Source: JANQPA01 sp964548175 (GTDB lineage: Bacteria > Bacteroidota > Bacteroidia > Chitinophagales > Saprospiraceae). Taken from it: DNA of 64,000 bases. Positions 16,503 to 23,782 of this stretch are shown piece by piece. Every line of letters starts with the position of its first letter. Positions within the stretch are counted from its first letter, which is position 1. Both the position numbers and the translations under genes were made by a program. A model generated the notes under the pieces. The model worked only from the letters and a program-made list of their open reading frames with translations. It was not told the origin of the DNA and searched no databases. The stretch covers positions 41,125 through 105,124 of the forward strand of contig CAZJQS010000012.1 in the NCBI GenBank assembly GCA_964548175.1, given 5' to 3'.

Positions 16503-16943
16503 TTATTTTCCTCTTTTTTTATAAAATAAGAGCCCATCTAAAGAATATCGTCCAGGCCCCAATAACAAAATAACCGTATAGGCCGCCAAATACAACCAGG
16601 CCTTTTCCACCACTCCATAAGGATCTCCCCAGTGATGTGCGAACACGGCCACTAAAAAGCCGATCACCAAGGGCATAGCACTAAAGCGTGTGAACAGGCC
16701 CAAAGCAATCAGGGAAGTGCAGACCAGTTCTGAAAACCCCATCAAGGCGCTGGTGACCGTACTGCCCAGCCCCAGCGGATCAGGGTAGCCCTCGCCGCCA
16801 TTCCCGAATAAACCCATCATTGTTTTCCATCCATGGGTAGCAGCCATGGGCACGGCCACCATCAGGCGGAGTAGTAGTAAGCCAAGGTTGGAGGCTAGAT
16901 GGGAAGGCATTCCTGATAGGAGAAATGTTTGAAGCCGAGTCAT
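16503..16943 (-). CDS. DoxX family membrane protein
   Basis: A 146-residue protein with four hydrophobic helices and the DoxX pattern: LGLLLLRLMVAVPMAATHGW in helix 1, a GLGSTVTSALMGFSEL second segment, LGLFTRFSAMPLVIG third, and a final helix ending in LLGPGRYSLDG. DoxX proteins are small inner-membrane proteins, some linked to thiosulfate:quinone oxidoreductase or redox-stress complexes; most, like this one, have no assigned partner. It converges with the unknown plus-strand gene (12-bp gap). Confidence 0.8.
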   Translation of the reverse strand: MTRLQTFLLSGMPSHLASNLGLLLLRLMVAVPMAATHGWKTMMGLFGNGGEGYPDPLGLGSTVTSALMGFSELVCTSLIALGLFTRFSAMPLVIGFLVAVFAHHWGDPYGVVEKAWLYLAAYTVILLLGPGRYSLDGLLFYKKRGK

Positions 16944-17237
16944 AAAATTGTTTTTTGGTCCGTTAAGCTAGTAAAGTTTTCATTAAAAGGACTCCTTCGA
17001 TAGGCATAAATTTGCCGCGATCATTCACCAAAAAATAATCAAAAAATGAGTAAAGTAAAAGAAGTACAATCATACGTTCACATGCATGTGATGCCTGCAA
17101 AAGGAAAGATCCTGATGGGTATTTGAACCAAAAACACAACAAGTTGGACTTCTGGTAAAAAAAGGTTATTGAGAAAGCAAGCATTTTCAGGCCAGACTTT
17201 TATTTTTTTGCAAAGAAGTTGTTTAAATTAGAAAGCC

Positions 17238-18089
17238 ATGGTCCTCGAACATCAATCACTAGAACTCTACGGCCAGATGCTTTTTGAAAAGGCTGTCGTC
17301 AAAACGCCCTTCAAAAAACCCTACCCCATGCCTAATGAAGCTTGCTTTTTGTATGTCCTGGAAGGTGAAAACAATTCTTTCTCAGAGCAAGAGGAGGTGC
17401 GAACAATAGAGGGCGAATCAGTCCTGATGAAATGTGGGCATTACCTGACACAGGCTTTTTCCAGAAAAAAGGAAGGAAGATATCACGCGATCGCCGTCCA
17501 TTTTTACCCGGAAATGCTCAAAAAGATCTATGATAATGACTTGCCTTCTTTTCTTAAAAAAAACAATTTCACCTTTTACTCCAACATGGTCAAACTGAAA
17601 GCTTCGACCTTAATAAAAAAGTACATTGAAAGCTTGTTATTTTATTTTGAAAACCCCCAGCTGGTCACGGAAGATATCCTGGTTTTGAAATTAAAAGAGA
17701 TCATACTGCTATTGCTACAAACAGAAAACTCTCCTAAAGTCATTGAAATCCTGACTAATCTTTTTTCACCCAAAACTTTCAGCTTTAAGGAGATCATAGA
17801 AGCGCATATTTTTTCGTCTATTTCTATTTCCGAACTGGCGCAGCTTACTCACCACAGCCTCTCTTCCTTCAAAAGAGAATTCAAAAAAATTTACAACGAC
17901 ACCCCTGCTAATTATATTCGAAACCGGAGGATAGAAAAAGGAGCGAAAATGTTGTTGCTGTCTGACGATCCCATCAGTCATATTGCCTATGATTGTTGCT
18001 TCCAGGACATCGCTCATTTTTCTAAGTCTTTTAAAGCCAAATACGGCCAGTCTCCTTCTGCTTACCGCCTGGCCTTCAAAGACAAATAG
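17238..18089 (+). CDS. AraC/XylS family transcriptional regulator
   Basis: A 283-residue regulator with an N-terminal cupin-like sensor region (about 1-160) and a C-terminal double HTH (about 185-283): ISELAQLTHHSLSSFKREFKK is split over helices of the first HTH, and DPISHIAYDCCFQDIAHFSKSFKAKYG is the second, ending in the family signature GQSPSAYR. Ligand unknown. It lies 76 bp upstream of an SRPBCC gene in the same direction, a likely target or partner. A cluster of A/T-rich sequence without a gene precedes it (16944-17237). Confidence 0.85.
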   Translation: MVLEHQSLELYGQMLFEKAVVKTPFKKPYPMPNEACFLYVLEGENNSFSEQEEVRTIEGESVLMKCGHYLTQAFSRKKEGRYHAIAVHFYPEMLKKIYDNDLPSFLKKNNFTFYSNMVKLKASTLIKKYIESLLFYFENPQLVTEDILVLKLKEIILLLLQTENSPKVIEILTNLFSPKTFSFKEIIEAHIFSSISISELAQLTHHSLSSFKREFKKIYNDTPANYIRNRRIEKGAKMLLLSDDPISHIAYDCCFQDIAHFSKSFKAKYGQSPSAYRLAFKDK

Positions 18090-18165
18090 TTGGGCTTTTT
18101 GTCAAAAGCATTAATCTGCGTTATCATCATTTTTGAGATGTATTTATTAACAATCAAAACCTTAA

Positions 18166-18594
18166 ATGATGAAACATTCAAATGTTGTAGTTGCTCAGAC
18201 TATTAATGCTGCGCCTGAACAAGCCTGGGAAGTGATCGGCGCCGTCAAGGGAGTCGACCAATGGTTCGCTCCCATATCGGCCTGTAGAGTGGAAGGCAAC
18301 AAAAGGTATTGCACTGCAGAGGGTAGTGAATTTGAAGAAGACATCCTGAAAGTAGATCATGAGAACAGAGTCTTCAAGTATGCTATCAAGAAACAACACC
18401 TTGTCCCCGTGCAAAATGTTATTGGTGAAATGAAGGTCCAGGAGGGAGAGAGTGGAAACGCTACCATACAATGGTCCTGGAACTTTGAAGTAGAAAAGGA
18501 AAAAGAAGCAGAAGCCAAAGAAACATTCGGCATGATGGGGAATATGGGTATTCAGGGAATTGAAGAGCTAATTAAAAAGCAAGTAATAGCTTAA
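18166..18594 (+). CDS. SRPBCC (START/polyketide-cyclase-like) protein
   Basis: A 142-residue single-domain protein: an opening strand VVVAQTINAAPEQAWEVIG, the usual helix VKGVDQWFAP, antiparallel strands, and a long C-terminal alpha-helix (GIQGIEELIKKQVIA) that closes the hydrophobic cavity. This fold binds small lipophilic molecules; many members are annotated polyketide cyclase/dehydrase. No catalytic residues can be assigned. It is likely co-regulated with the preceding AraC gene. Confidence 0.8.
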   Translation: MMKHSNVVVAQTINAAPEQAWEVIGAVKGVDQWFAPISACRVEGNKRYCTAEGSEFEEDILKVDHENRVFKYAIKKQHLVPVQNVIGEMKVQEGESGNATIQWSWNFEVEKEKEAEAKETFGMMGNMGIQGIEELIKKQVIA

Positions 18595-18607
18595 AAGTTA
18601 GCCTGAA

Positions 18608-18641
18608 GCTGTTTCATCTGCCCCCGTGCGGATGAAACAGC
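18608..18641. terminator. Terminator-type hairpin between convergent genes
   Basis: GCTGTTTCATC (18608-18618) pairs with GATGAAACAGC (18631-18641). It lies between the SRPBCC stop (18594) and the PD40 stop (18648) and could serve both; a clear U-tract is lacking. Confidence 0.5.
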
Positions 18642-18647
18642 CCTGTT

Positions 18648-19568
18648 TCAACTCCCTTGCAAAACCTTATTTATCGGTATCCTCAGGATATCCGCATTCA
18701 GGCCTTTCTCGTAATAAGAACAAGCATAATACAAAAATTCCCCGTCAGGCCCCAGTCGGACGTTGAGATCGCTTCCAGGAGTATTGATCACAGAAAGCGG
18801 TACAGGCGCCTGCCAGATCCCATCTTTTTTTTCAGAAAAATACAGATCGCCATTACTGGATCGACTGCCCGGCCGGCCCGAAGACTCAAAGATCAGCCAC
18901 TTTTCGTCGGGTTCCACAAAAACGTTCCATTCTCCGTATTCGGAGCTGACTTCGAGGATCGGTTCGGGCGCCGTAAAGCTGCCGTCGGACTGCTTTCTGG
19001 CGACGTAAAGATCGCCTTGCCCAAGACCTTCGAGGCGAACGGCGGCAAAAAAGAGATCTCCCCGCCGGTTGGCAACCGGGCTGAATTCCATGTCTGCTGT
19101 ATTGATCGTATTATCCATGGGAGCAGCCTGTCCCCATTCCCCATTTATTTTTTCTATGCTCCAAATATCCGGCCCACTGCCGGTTTTGCCAGGATAATCC
19201 CGGTTGCTGACGAAATAGATCGTGCGACCGTCAGGCGCTATGGAAACATCATAATCGTCGGTTGAATCTTGCGAAAAGAAAGCCCTTTCCGGCTCAGACC
19301 AACTTCCGGTGTTGAAAGTTGTTAGAAAAATACTGGAGGGAGGGTTATCCTTAGCGCCCCACCTGCCCTCATGCCGCACGAAAAAGCAGCTATCCCCGGA
19401 AGGGGTAAAAGCAATACCGTATTCGACAGCGGATGAATTGACAATATTGGACAGCAGATTGCCATAGATCAGGTTTTTGCCTATTTCCGAGCAGGAGCCC
19501 AAGCCGGCCATAACGAAAAGGAATGCGATAAAATAAATGGGTAACTTCATCATTTTTTGGATTTTCAT
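18648..19568 (-). CDS. PD40/WD40-like beta-propeller lipoprotein
   Basis: A 306-residue exported lipoprotein: the signal ends at lipobox GLGSC near residue 26. The mature part has repeated PD40 (TolB-like) blades, including DYDVSIAPDGRTIYFVSNR, EFSPVANRRGDLFFAA, NVFVEPDEKWLIFESSG and NVRLGPDGEFLYYACS. Such proteins in Bacteroidota are surface or periplasmic binding scaffolds; no catalytic site is visible. It stands alone, with a terminator-like hairpin after it. Confidence 0.82.
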   Translation of the reverse strand: MKIQKMMKLPIYFIAFLFVMAGLGSCSEIGKNLIYGNLLSNIVNSSAVEYGIAFTPSGDSCFFVRHEGRWGAKDNPPSSIFLTTFNTGSWSEPERAFFSQDSTDDYDVSIAPDGRTIYFVSNRDYPGKTGSGPDIWSIEKINGEWGQAAPMDNTINTADMEFSPVANRRGDLFFAAVRLEGLGQGDLYVARKQSDGSFTAPEPILEVSSEYGEWNVFVEPDEKWLIFESSGRPGSRSSNGDLYFSEKKDGIWQAPVPLSVINTPGSDLNVRLGPDGEFLYYACSYYEKGLNADILRIPINKVLQGS

Positions 19569-19678
19569 AAACAGTTTTCAGATTATAAACCCCATTAAAA
19601 ATATCAATATTGATCTTTATCAAGGCCTATTTCCAAAAAGTTCCATAAATTAATACCACTAACCAAATCCTATCAACT

Positions 19679-20158
19679 ATGAAAAACAAGCTAAATAAAA
19701 CGAACCTGTTGTACAAAAGTTTATTTGCCCTCCTGATCATCGCCCTCGGCATTGCCACTGCCTGCCAAAATCAATCCAGCGGCTTCGTATTACCGGATGG
19801 CGATATAGAAAAAGGCAAACAAGCCTTCACCGAACTCAACTGCACGGATTGCCATAGCGTGGCTGATATCGAGTGGGCCGGTGAAAAAAACGGAGATACC
19901 CTCCACGTCCGACTCGGTGGCGACATCACCAAAGTCAAAACCTATGGCGAACTGGTAACTTCCGTGATCAATCCTTCACATAAAATTTCCAGAGCCTTCC
20001 ACAAAAAACAAGAGATGACTTTCGCCGAAGGCCGCTCCAAAATGGAATTGTATAGCTATAATGAGATCATGACCGTACAGGAGCTGGTGGATATCGTGAC
20101 GTTCCTGCAGTCAGAGTATGAACTGGTGAAGCCGGATGTGCCGTATACTTACTACTAA
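19679..20158 (+). CDS. Lipid-anchored monohaem cytochrome c
   Basis: A 159-residue protein whose N-terminal hydrophobic segment ends in a lipobox-like IATAC (Cys near residue 29), followed by one c-type haem motif CTDCH (near 55-59). The expected distal ligand is a Met in the EMTFAEGRSKMELYSYN region, and the closing helix MTVQELVDIVTFLQSEY is typical of class I cytochromes c. It should act in periplasmic electron transfer. No oxidase or dehydrogenase partner is beside it. Confidence 0.82.
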   Translation: MKNKLNKTNLLYKSLFALLIIALGIATACQNQSSGFVLPDGDIEKGKQAFTELNCTDCHSVADIEWAGEKNGDTLHVRLGGDITKVKTYGELVTSVINPSHKISRAFHKKQEMTFAEGRSKMELYSYNEIMTVQELVDIVTFLQSEYELVKPDVPYTYY

Positions 20159-20162
20159 GAGA

Positions 20163-20246
20163 GGGTTCTGGGTTCTGGGTTCTGGGTTCTGGGTTCTGGG
20201 TTCTGGGTTTTGGGTTTTGGGTTTTGGGTTTTGGGTTTAGGGTTCT
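20163..20246 (+). repeat. G-rich heptamer array (GGGTTCT/GGGTTTT)
   Basis: About twelve head-to-tail 7-mers, first GGGTTCT then GGGTTTT, ending GGGTTTAGGGTTCTT. Four or more GGG runs spaced by 4 bases fit the canonical G-quadruplex pattern on the plus strand. It begins 5 bases after the cytochrome stop and ends a few bases before the left end of the IS. Confidence 0.9.
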
Positions 20247-20516
20247 TGAGGCCTCATGAAATAGCTTGACAGGGTTATACCCTAAACCCCCAGAGATGTG
20301 AATAACTTTATTTTGTTAAAAAAATATTAGGGTCTAATTTATCAGTCCAGGGTGAAGCGGAGATGGGCTCTGCTGGGGAGCATCCCATCAAGGAATAGCC
20401 CTGGTCGGCTAAAAAGTTGTAGCCTTTGGGGGCTCCTAAAACTTTTTTTGGGAGTCCCATTTCTTTAAACTTTTGGTCGGGATATGCCTCTAAAAACCCA
20501 TGTCGCTTTTGGAGGT

Positions 20517-21419
20517 CTAACCAAAATCATGTAAAGTCTTTACGGGCCGCTTGCTAGGCTCCAAATTCTGAATATAGTGTTCAAACTCTACGGGCGTTAG
20601 CCATACCAATCCCTGTTGTTTACGCTGGTAGTTGTAAAAGTAGTCAATTTCCTGTAACCGGGCCTGAAATGATTCCAGCTCTTGCATCTGCCTGGTGGGA
20701 ATCAGATGGTGTTTGAAAAGTCCATTTCTCTGCTCGGCAAATCCATTTTGTAAACAATTTTTAGCTACGCTAATTCGAATAGCGTGGTCATTCAACTGGG
20801 TCAGGTAGAGTTCCGAGAAGTATTGGCTTCCCCCATCGGTGTGATGCATACAGCCCACTAATTGCTCTTTTCCTCTAAGCCGAACCCAAGCTTCAAAAGC
20901 TTGTTCAGCGTCTTCGGCCCGCATCCGGTCACTGGCCCATATGCCCACCAGCCGGGCGCTGTAAATGTCCGTTAGACAAAATAAGTAAAAGCGAGACCGA
21001 CCAATGGAAACATACGTTAAATCTCCCGCTACTACTTGGTTTATACCGTTGATCGTCAACCCATTGAGCAAGTTGTCGTAATTCCAGCTCTGCAATACCG
21101 ATTTTGTTGTCACCACTCGTACACGTAAAGGCGACAGCGTCAAACCATATTGGCACATTAACTGTTCGAACTTCGTTACCCCAAGGTCAAATTGACCTTT
21201 TATATCCAAGTTATAATACAAGGATCGAGAGCCCGCTCGCCGGTCCTTGTCCCGCCGATAAGCAATCACCTGCCTCTCCACACATCGCATCAGGGCTGCT
21301 TCCTTTTGCTGACTTCTCAGACGTTGAGCGTACCCTTGACGAGTAATGCCCAGGTAACCATAGAGGGCCTCCATAACCAAATTCAATTCCCTGCGATTGG
21401 CTAACAAGCGCCTCACCAC
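20517..21419 (-). CDS. IS3-family transposase OrfB (DDE integrase core)
   Basis: 300 residues from a GTG-initiated frame. The rve core is complete: first Asp in VVAGDLTYVS, second Asp in HHTDGGSQY, and Glu in NGFAEQRNGLFKHH, with the usual IS3 closing region YFYNYQRKQQGLVWLTPVEF. The N-terminal HTH_21-like part (QGYAQRLRSQQKEAAL, VIAYRRDKDRRAGSRSLYYNL) is present. The frame is -1 relative to orfA and overlaps it by 7 bases, so the working transposase is probably an OrfAB fusion made by frameshifting on a run of nine A. Confidence 0.88.
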   Translation of the reverse strand: MVRRLLANRRELNLVMEALYGYLGITRQGYAQRLRSQQKEAALMRCVERQVIAYRRDKDRRAGSRSLYYNLDIKGQFDLGVTKFEQLMCQYGLTLSPLRVRVVTTKSVLQSWNYDNLLNGLTINGINQVVAGDLTYVSIGRSRFYLFCLTDIYSARLVGIWASDRMRAEDAEQAFEAWVRLRGKEQLVGCMHHTDGGSQYFSELYLTQLNDHAIRISVAKNCLQNGFAEQRNGLFKHHLIPTRQMQELESFQARLQEIDYFYNYQRKQQGLVWLTPVEFEHYIQNLEPSKRPVKTLHDFG

Positions 21420-21769
21420 TTCCGTTTGATTTTTTTTTCAAAATCCTCACCCAGTCGTTCCCGGGCCAAGGCTAAACACTCCCGCAGGTAAAGTAGCTCC
21501 ACTTGTTGTTCCCCTATCACTTCCTTGTAGCGTGAGGCCTGCTTCTCCAGTTCTTTTATCCGGTTGACTTCCGTCTGGGTCTGGATCACTATCTGATCCG
21601 GTCGAGCTTTGGTCCCATATTTATCTAGCCACCTCTTAACCGAATCGTATTTGACCTCATACAAGCGACATACTTCAGTTATCTTTCGCTGACCACTTTC
21701 TATCAAGGTCACTTGCTCCTTGCGGAATTCTTCGCTGAAACGTCGTCGACGTCTTTCTTCTACCGTCAT
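21413..21769 (-). CDS. IS3-family OrfA (helix-turn-helix protein)
   Basis: 118 residues from the ATG at 21769 (MTVEERRRRRFSEEF), a normal orfA length; an ATG at 21823 lies in the terminal repeat and is less likely. The HTH reads FRKEQVTLIESGQRK then ITEVCRLYEVKYDSVKRWL and is followed by a leucine-zipper-like coiled coil (NRIKELEKQASRYKEVIGEQ) used for multimerisation with OrfB. It ends TGG TGA just after the slippery run. Confidence 0.85.
   Translation of the reverse strand: MTVEERRRRRFSEEFRKEQVTLIESGQRKITEVCRLYEVKYDSVKRWLDKYGTKARPDQIVIQTQTEVNRIKELEKQASRYKEVIGEQQVELLYLRECLALARERLGEDFEKKIKRKW
21430..21438 (-). promoter_or_regulatory. A9 slippery sequence for -1 frameshifting (orfA/orfB)
   Basis: On the coding strand nine A residues occur in the context GAT TTT GAA AAA AAA ATC; a -1 slip there joins orfA to the orfB frame, which is open through this point. 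This is the established way IS3-family elements make the OrfAB transposase. Confidence 0.7.
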
Positions 21770-21833
21770 TTTTTTTGCACTTTTGGTAAAGTTATCAACA
21801 TTTTTGTTGTCAACGTATTCCATGAGAGTGCAA

Positions 21834-21918
21834 AAACCCAAAACTCAAAACTCAAAACTCAAAACCCAAAACTCAAAACCCAAAACCCAAAACCCAAAGC
21901 TCAAAACTCAAAACCCAA
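21834..21918 (-). repeat. Second heptamer array, inverted relative to 20163-20246
   Basis: On plus it reads CCCAAAACTCAAAACTCAAA and on; on minus the units are GGGTTTT, GAGTTTT and GAGCTTT, about twelve in number. It mirrors the left array across the IS but is more degenerate, with fewer GGG runs. The plus frame across it (KLKTQNPKLKTQN) is only a repeat by-product. Confidence 0.85.
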
Positions 21919-22030
21919 GGACGGTTCATCTTTGCGCAATAGTGACAAATCTCTCCCTCCCGCTGACTTTCCTCATTTTTTCCCGCAGAAGGATTAAATA
22001 TATTGGATTTGGTCCTTAAACCACAAAACC

Positions 22031-23770
22031 ATGAAGAAAGAACCGCTCTCGCTAACCCGCGACAGAACGGAGATATTGGATTGCCTGTGGGCTTTTCAAA
22101 ACAAGCACGGCTATATCCGTGATGAAGACGTCGAGGCCTGCAGTCAGCTACTCAATATTTCCAAAGTCGAACTAGAAGGCGTCATTTCCTTCTACCACTT
22201 CTTCCGGCGTCAGCCGGCCGGAGAATTCACCATCTACCTTAACAACAGCATTGTTTCTGAATTTAAGGGCTTCCAGCGAGTCAAAGAAGCCTTTGAGCGT
22301 GAGACGGGCGCCAATTTCGGAAGCGTGGACACCTCCAAACAATTCGGCTTATTCGAAACTTCTTGTATCGGTCTGAGCGATATGGAGCCCGCCTGTCTGA
22401 TCAACTTTTACCCTTTTACCAATCTGACCACTCTGAAAGTAAAAACCATCGTAGGCCAGTTAAAAAAAGGCGTTCATCCTGCCGATATTTGTGACGAGAT
22501 ACCCAACCATATCCGCCACATACCGCCAAAAAATAAAGCCATCTTTTTCAGGGATTACCATCCTGGCGCAACCGTATCGCAATTGAAAAACCTAAGGCCA
22601 GAGGAAGTCATCGAGAAAATCAAACAATCGAAAGTAAGTGGTATGGGTGGCGCTTTTTTCCCATGCGGCCTGAAGTGGGAACTGTGCAGTAAGGAAACCG
22701 ACACCCCCAAATACATCGTCTGCAATGCCGATGAAGGGGAGCCTGGCACTTTCAAAGACAGAGTACTGATGAATGCCCTTCCCGGGCTCATGATGGAAGG
22801 TATGATCACCGCCGCCTACGCAGTCGGCGGCAGCGAGGGCATCATCTACCTCAGAGCTGAATATACCTGGTTGTTAGAAAAGCTGGAAAAAACCATCGAG
22901 CAGTTTAGGAAAATGCACTTACTTGGTACAAACATCCTGGGCATCGAGGGTTTCAATTTTGATATCCGCATCCAGCTGGGCGCCGGAGCCTATGTCTGCG
23001 GTGAAGAAACGGCAATGTTGAACTCTATGGAAGGACGCAGGGGCGAGCCCCGGACCCGACAGTTCTACCCCACCGAAAAAGGATTCCTCAACTGCCCCAC
23101 CATTGTCAATAATGTGGAAACTTTCGCCGCCGCCGCTCGTGTGATAGAGCTGGGCGTCGACTACTTCCTCAATACCGGGCATCCTGACTTTCCGGGCACC
23201 AAGGTCATCAGCGTTTCCGGCGATGTTCGATTGCCAGGTATATATGAGATCGAATGGGGAACCACTGTAGCAGAACTACTGGAACTCTGTCAGGCAGATG
23301 ATCCCCATTTTATACAGGTCAGCGGCCCCTCTGGTCAGTGCATTAATCTGTCCGAAAAAGACCGCCGGATCATGAAGGGCGACCTGCCTTGTGGTGGCTC
23401 TTTTATGGTCTTTGATCAAACCCGCGACATCCTGACCATCATGTATAATTTTGCGGGTTTTTTCAAAGAAGAGTCCTGCGGTTTATGCACGCCCTGCAGA
23501 GCGGGCAACTTTATCATCCAGCGCAAATTGGAAAAGATCGCTCACAAACTGGCCTACCACTCTGATTTTGACGAAATACGAGAATGGGGCCAGATCATGA
23601 GACATGCCAGCCGCTGTGGCCTCGGACAAACCGCCACCAACTCCCTCATCATGGCCATCGAAAAATTTCCGGATTATTTTGAAAGCAAAGTCGACCATCA
23701 CGAAGAAGGACTCAACAAAGAATTTGACATGAAAAGAGCGGTTTGGGAATATGAAAGATTCACCGAATAA
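22031..23770 (+). CDS. hoxF: NAD-reducing hydrogenase diaphorase subunit HoxF (with HoxE/NuoE-like N-terminus)
   Basis: A 579-residue HoxF of the soluble NAD-linked [NiFe]-hydrogenase, which passes electrons between NAD(H), FMN and Fe-S clusters in the cytoplasm. Residues 1-150 are NuoE/HoxE-like (ISFYHFF, SCIGLSDMEPACLI) with only part of the 2Fe-2S cysteines, as in the Ralstonia-type HoxF. The NuoF-like core has NADEGEPGTFKDR and GAGAYVCGEETA; the C-terminal 4Fe-4S motif is ESCGLCTPCRAG plus SRCGLG. Oddly, the FMN/NAD loop usually written GRGGAGFPTGLKW reads GMGGAFFPCGLKW here. First gene of the operon, 12 bp before the HoxU-HoxY fusion. Confidence 0.92.
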   Translation: MKKEPLSLTRDRTEILDCLWAFQNKHGYIRDEDVEACSQLLNISKVELEGVISFYHFFRRQPAGEFTIYLNNSIVSEFKGFQRVKEAFERETGANFGSVDTSKQFGLFETSCIGLSDMEPACLINFYPFTNLTTLKVKTIVGQLKKGVHPADICDEIPNHIRHIPPKNKAIFFRDYHPGATVSQLKNLRPEEVIEKIKQSKVSGMGGAFFPCGLKWELCSKETDTPKYIVCNADEGEPGTFKDRVLMNALPGLMMEGMITAAYAVGGSEGIIYLRAEYTWLLEKLEKTIEQFRKMHLLGTNILGIEGFNFDIRIQLGAGAYVCGEETAMLNSMEGRRGEPRTRQFYPTEKGFLNCPTIVNNVETFAAAARVIELGVDYFLNTGHPDFPGTKVISVSGDVRLPGIYEIEWGTTVAELLELCQADDPHFIQVSGPSGQCINLSEKDRRIMKGDLPCGGSFMVFDQTRDILTIMYNFAGFFKEESCGLCTPCRAGNFIIQRKLEKIAHKLAYHSDFDEIREWGQIMRHASRCGLGQTATNSLIMAIEKFPDYFESKVDHHEEGLNKEFDMKRAVWEYERFTE

Positions 23771-23782
23771 ACACCTTCTATT

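Larger units (their letters stand above)
20253..21826 (-). mobile_element. IS3-family insertion sequence
   Basis: Two overlapping minus-strand genes (HTH orfA, DDE orfB) between imperfect inverted ends: left CTCATGAAATAGCTTGACA (20253-20271), right on the minus strand CTCATGGAATACGTTGACA (21826-21808), 16 of 19 identical. If the element follows the IS3 habit of TG...CA ends it would run 20257-21822. No direct target duplication is evident. About 250 bp between orfB and the left end are non-coding, unusually long for IS3. Transposase residues are intact, so it may be active. Confidence 0.85.

Noticed and set aside
17046..17126. 26-codon frame MSKVKEVQSYVHMHVMPAKG...
   Set aside because: Short, no supporting motif or neighbour and no comparative support available; could be a leader peptide but cannot be defended.
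16963..17184. 73-residue minus-strand frame before DoxX
   Set aside because: A/T-rich sequence with no recognisable features; probably the DoxX upstream region.
21713..21997. Plus-strand frame with PKLKTQN repeats
   Set aside because: Produced by reading through the heptamer array and antisense to orfA.
22031..23770. Assignment of the diaphorase gene to NuoF of complex I
   Set aside because: NuoE-like fusion, neighbouring HoxY/HoxH parts and the HoxW protease identify a NAD-linked hydrogenase rather than complex I.
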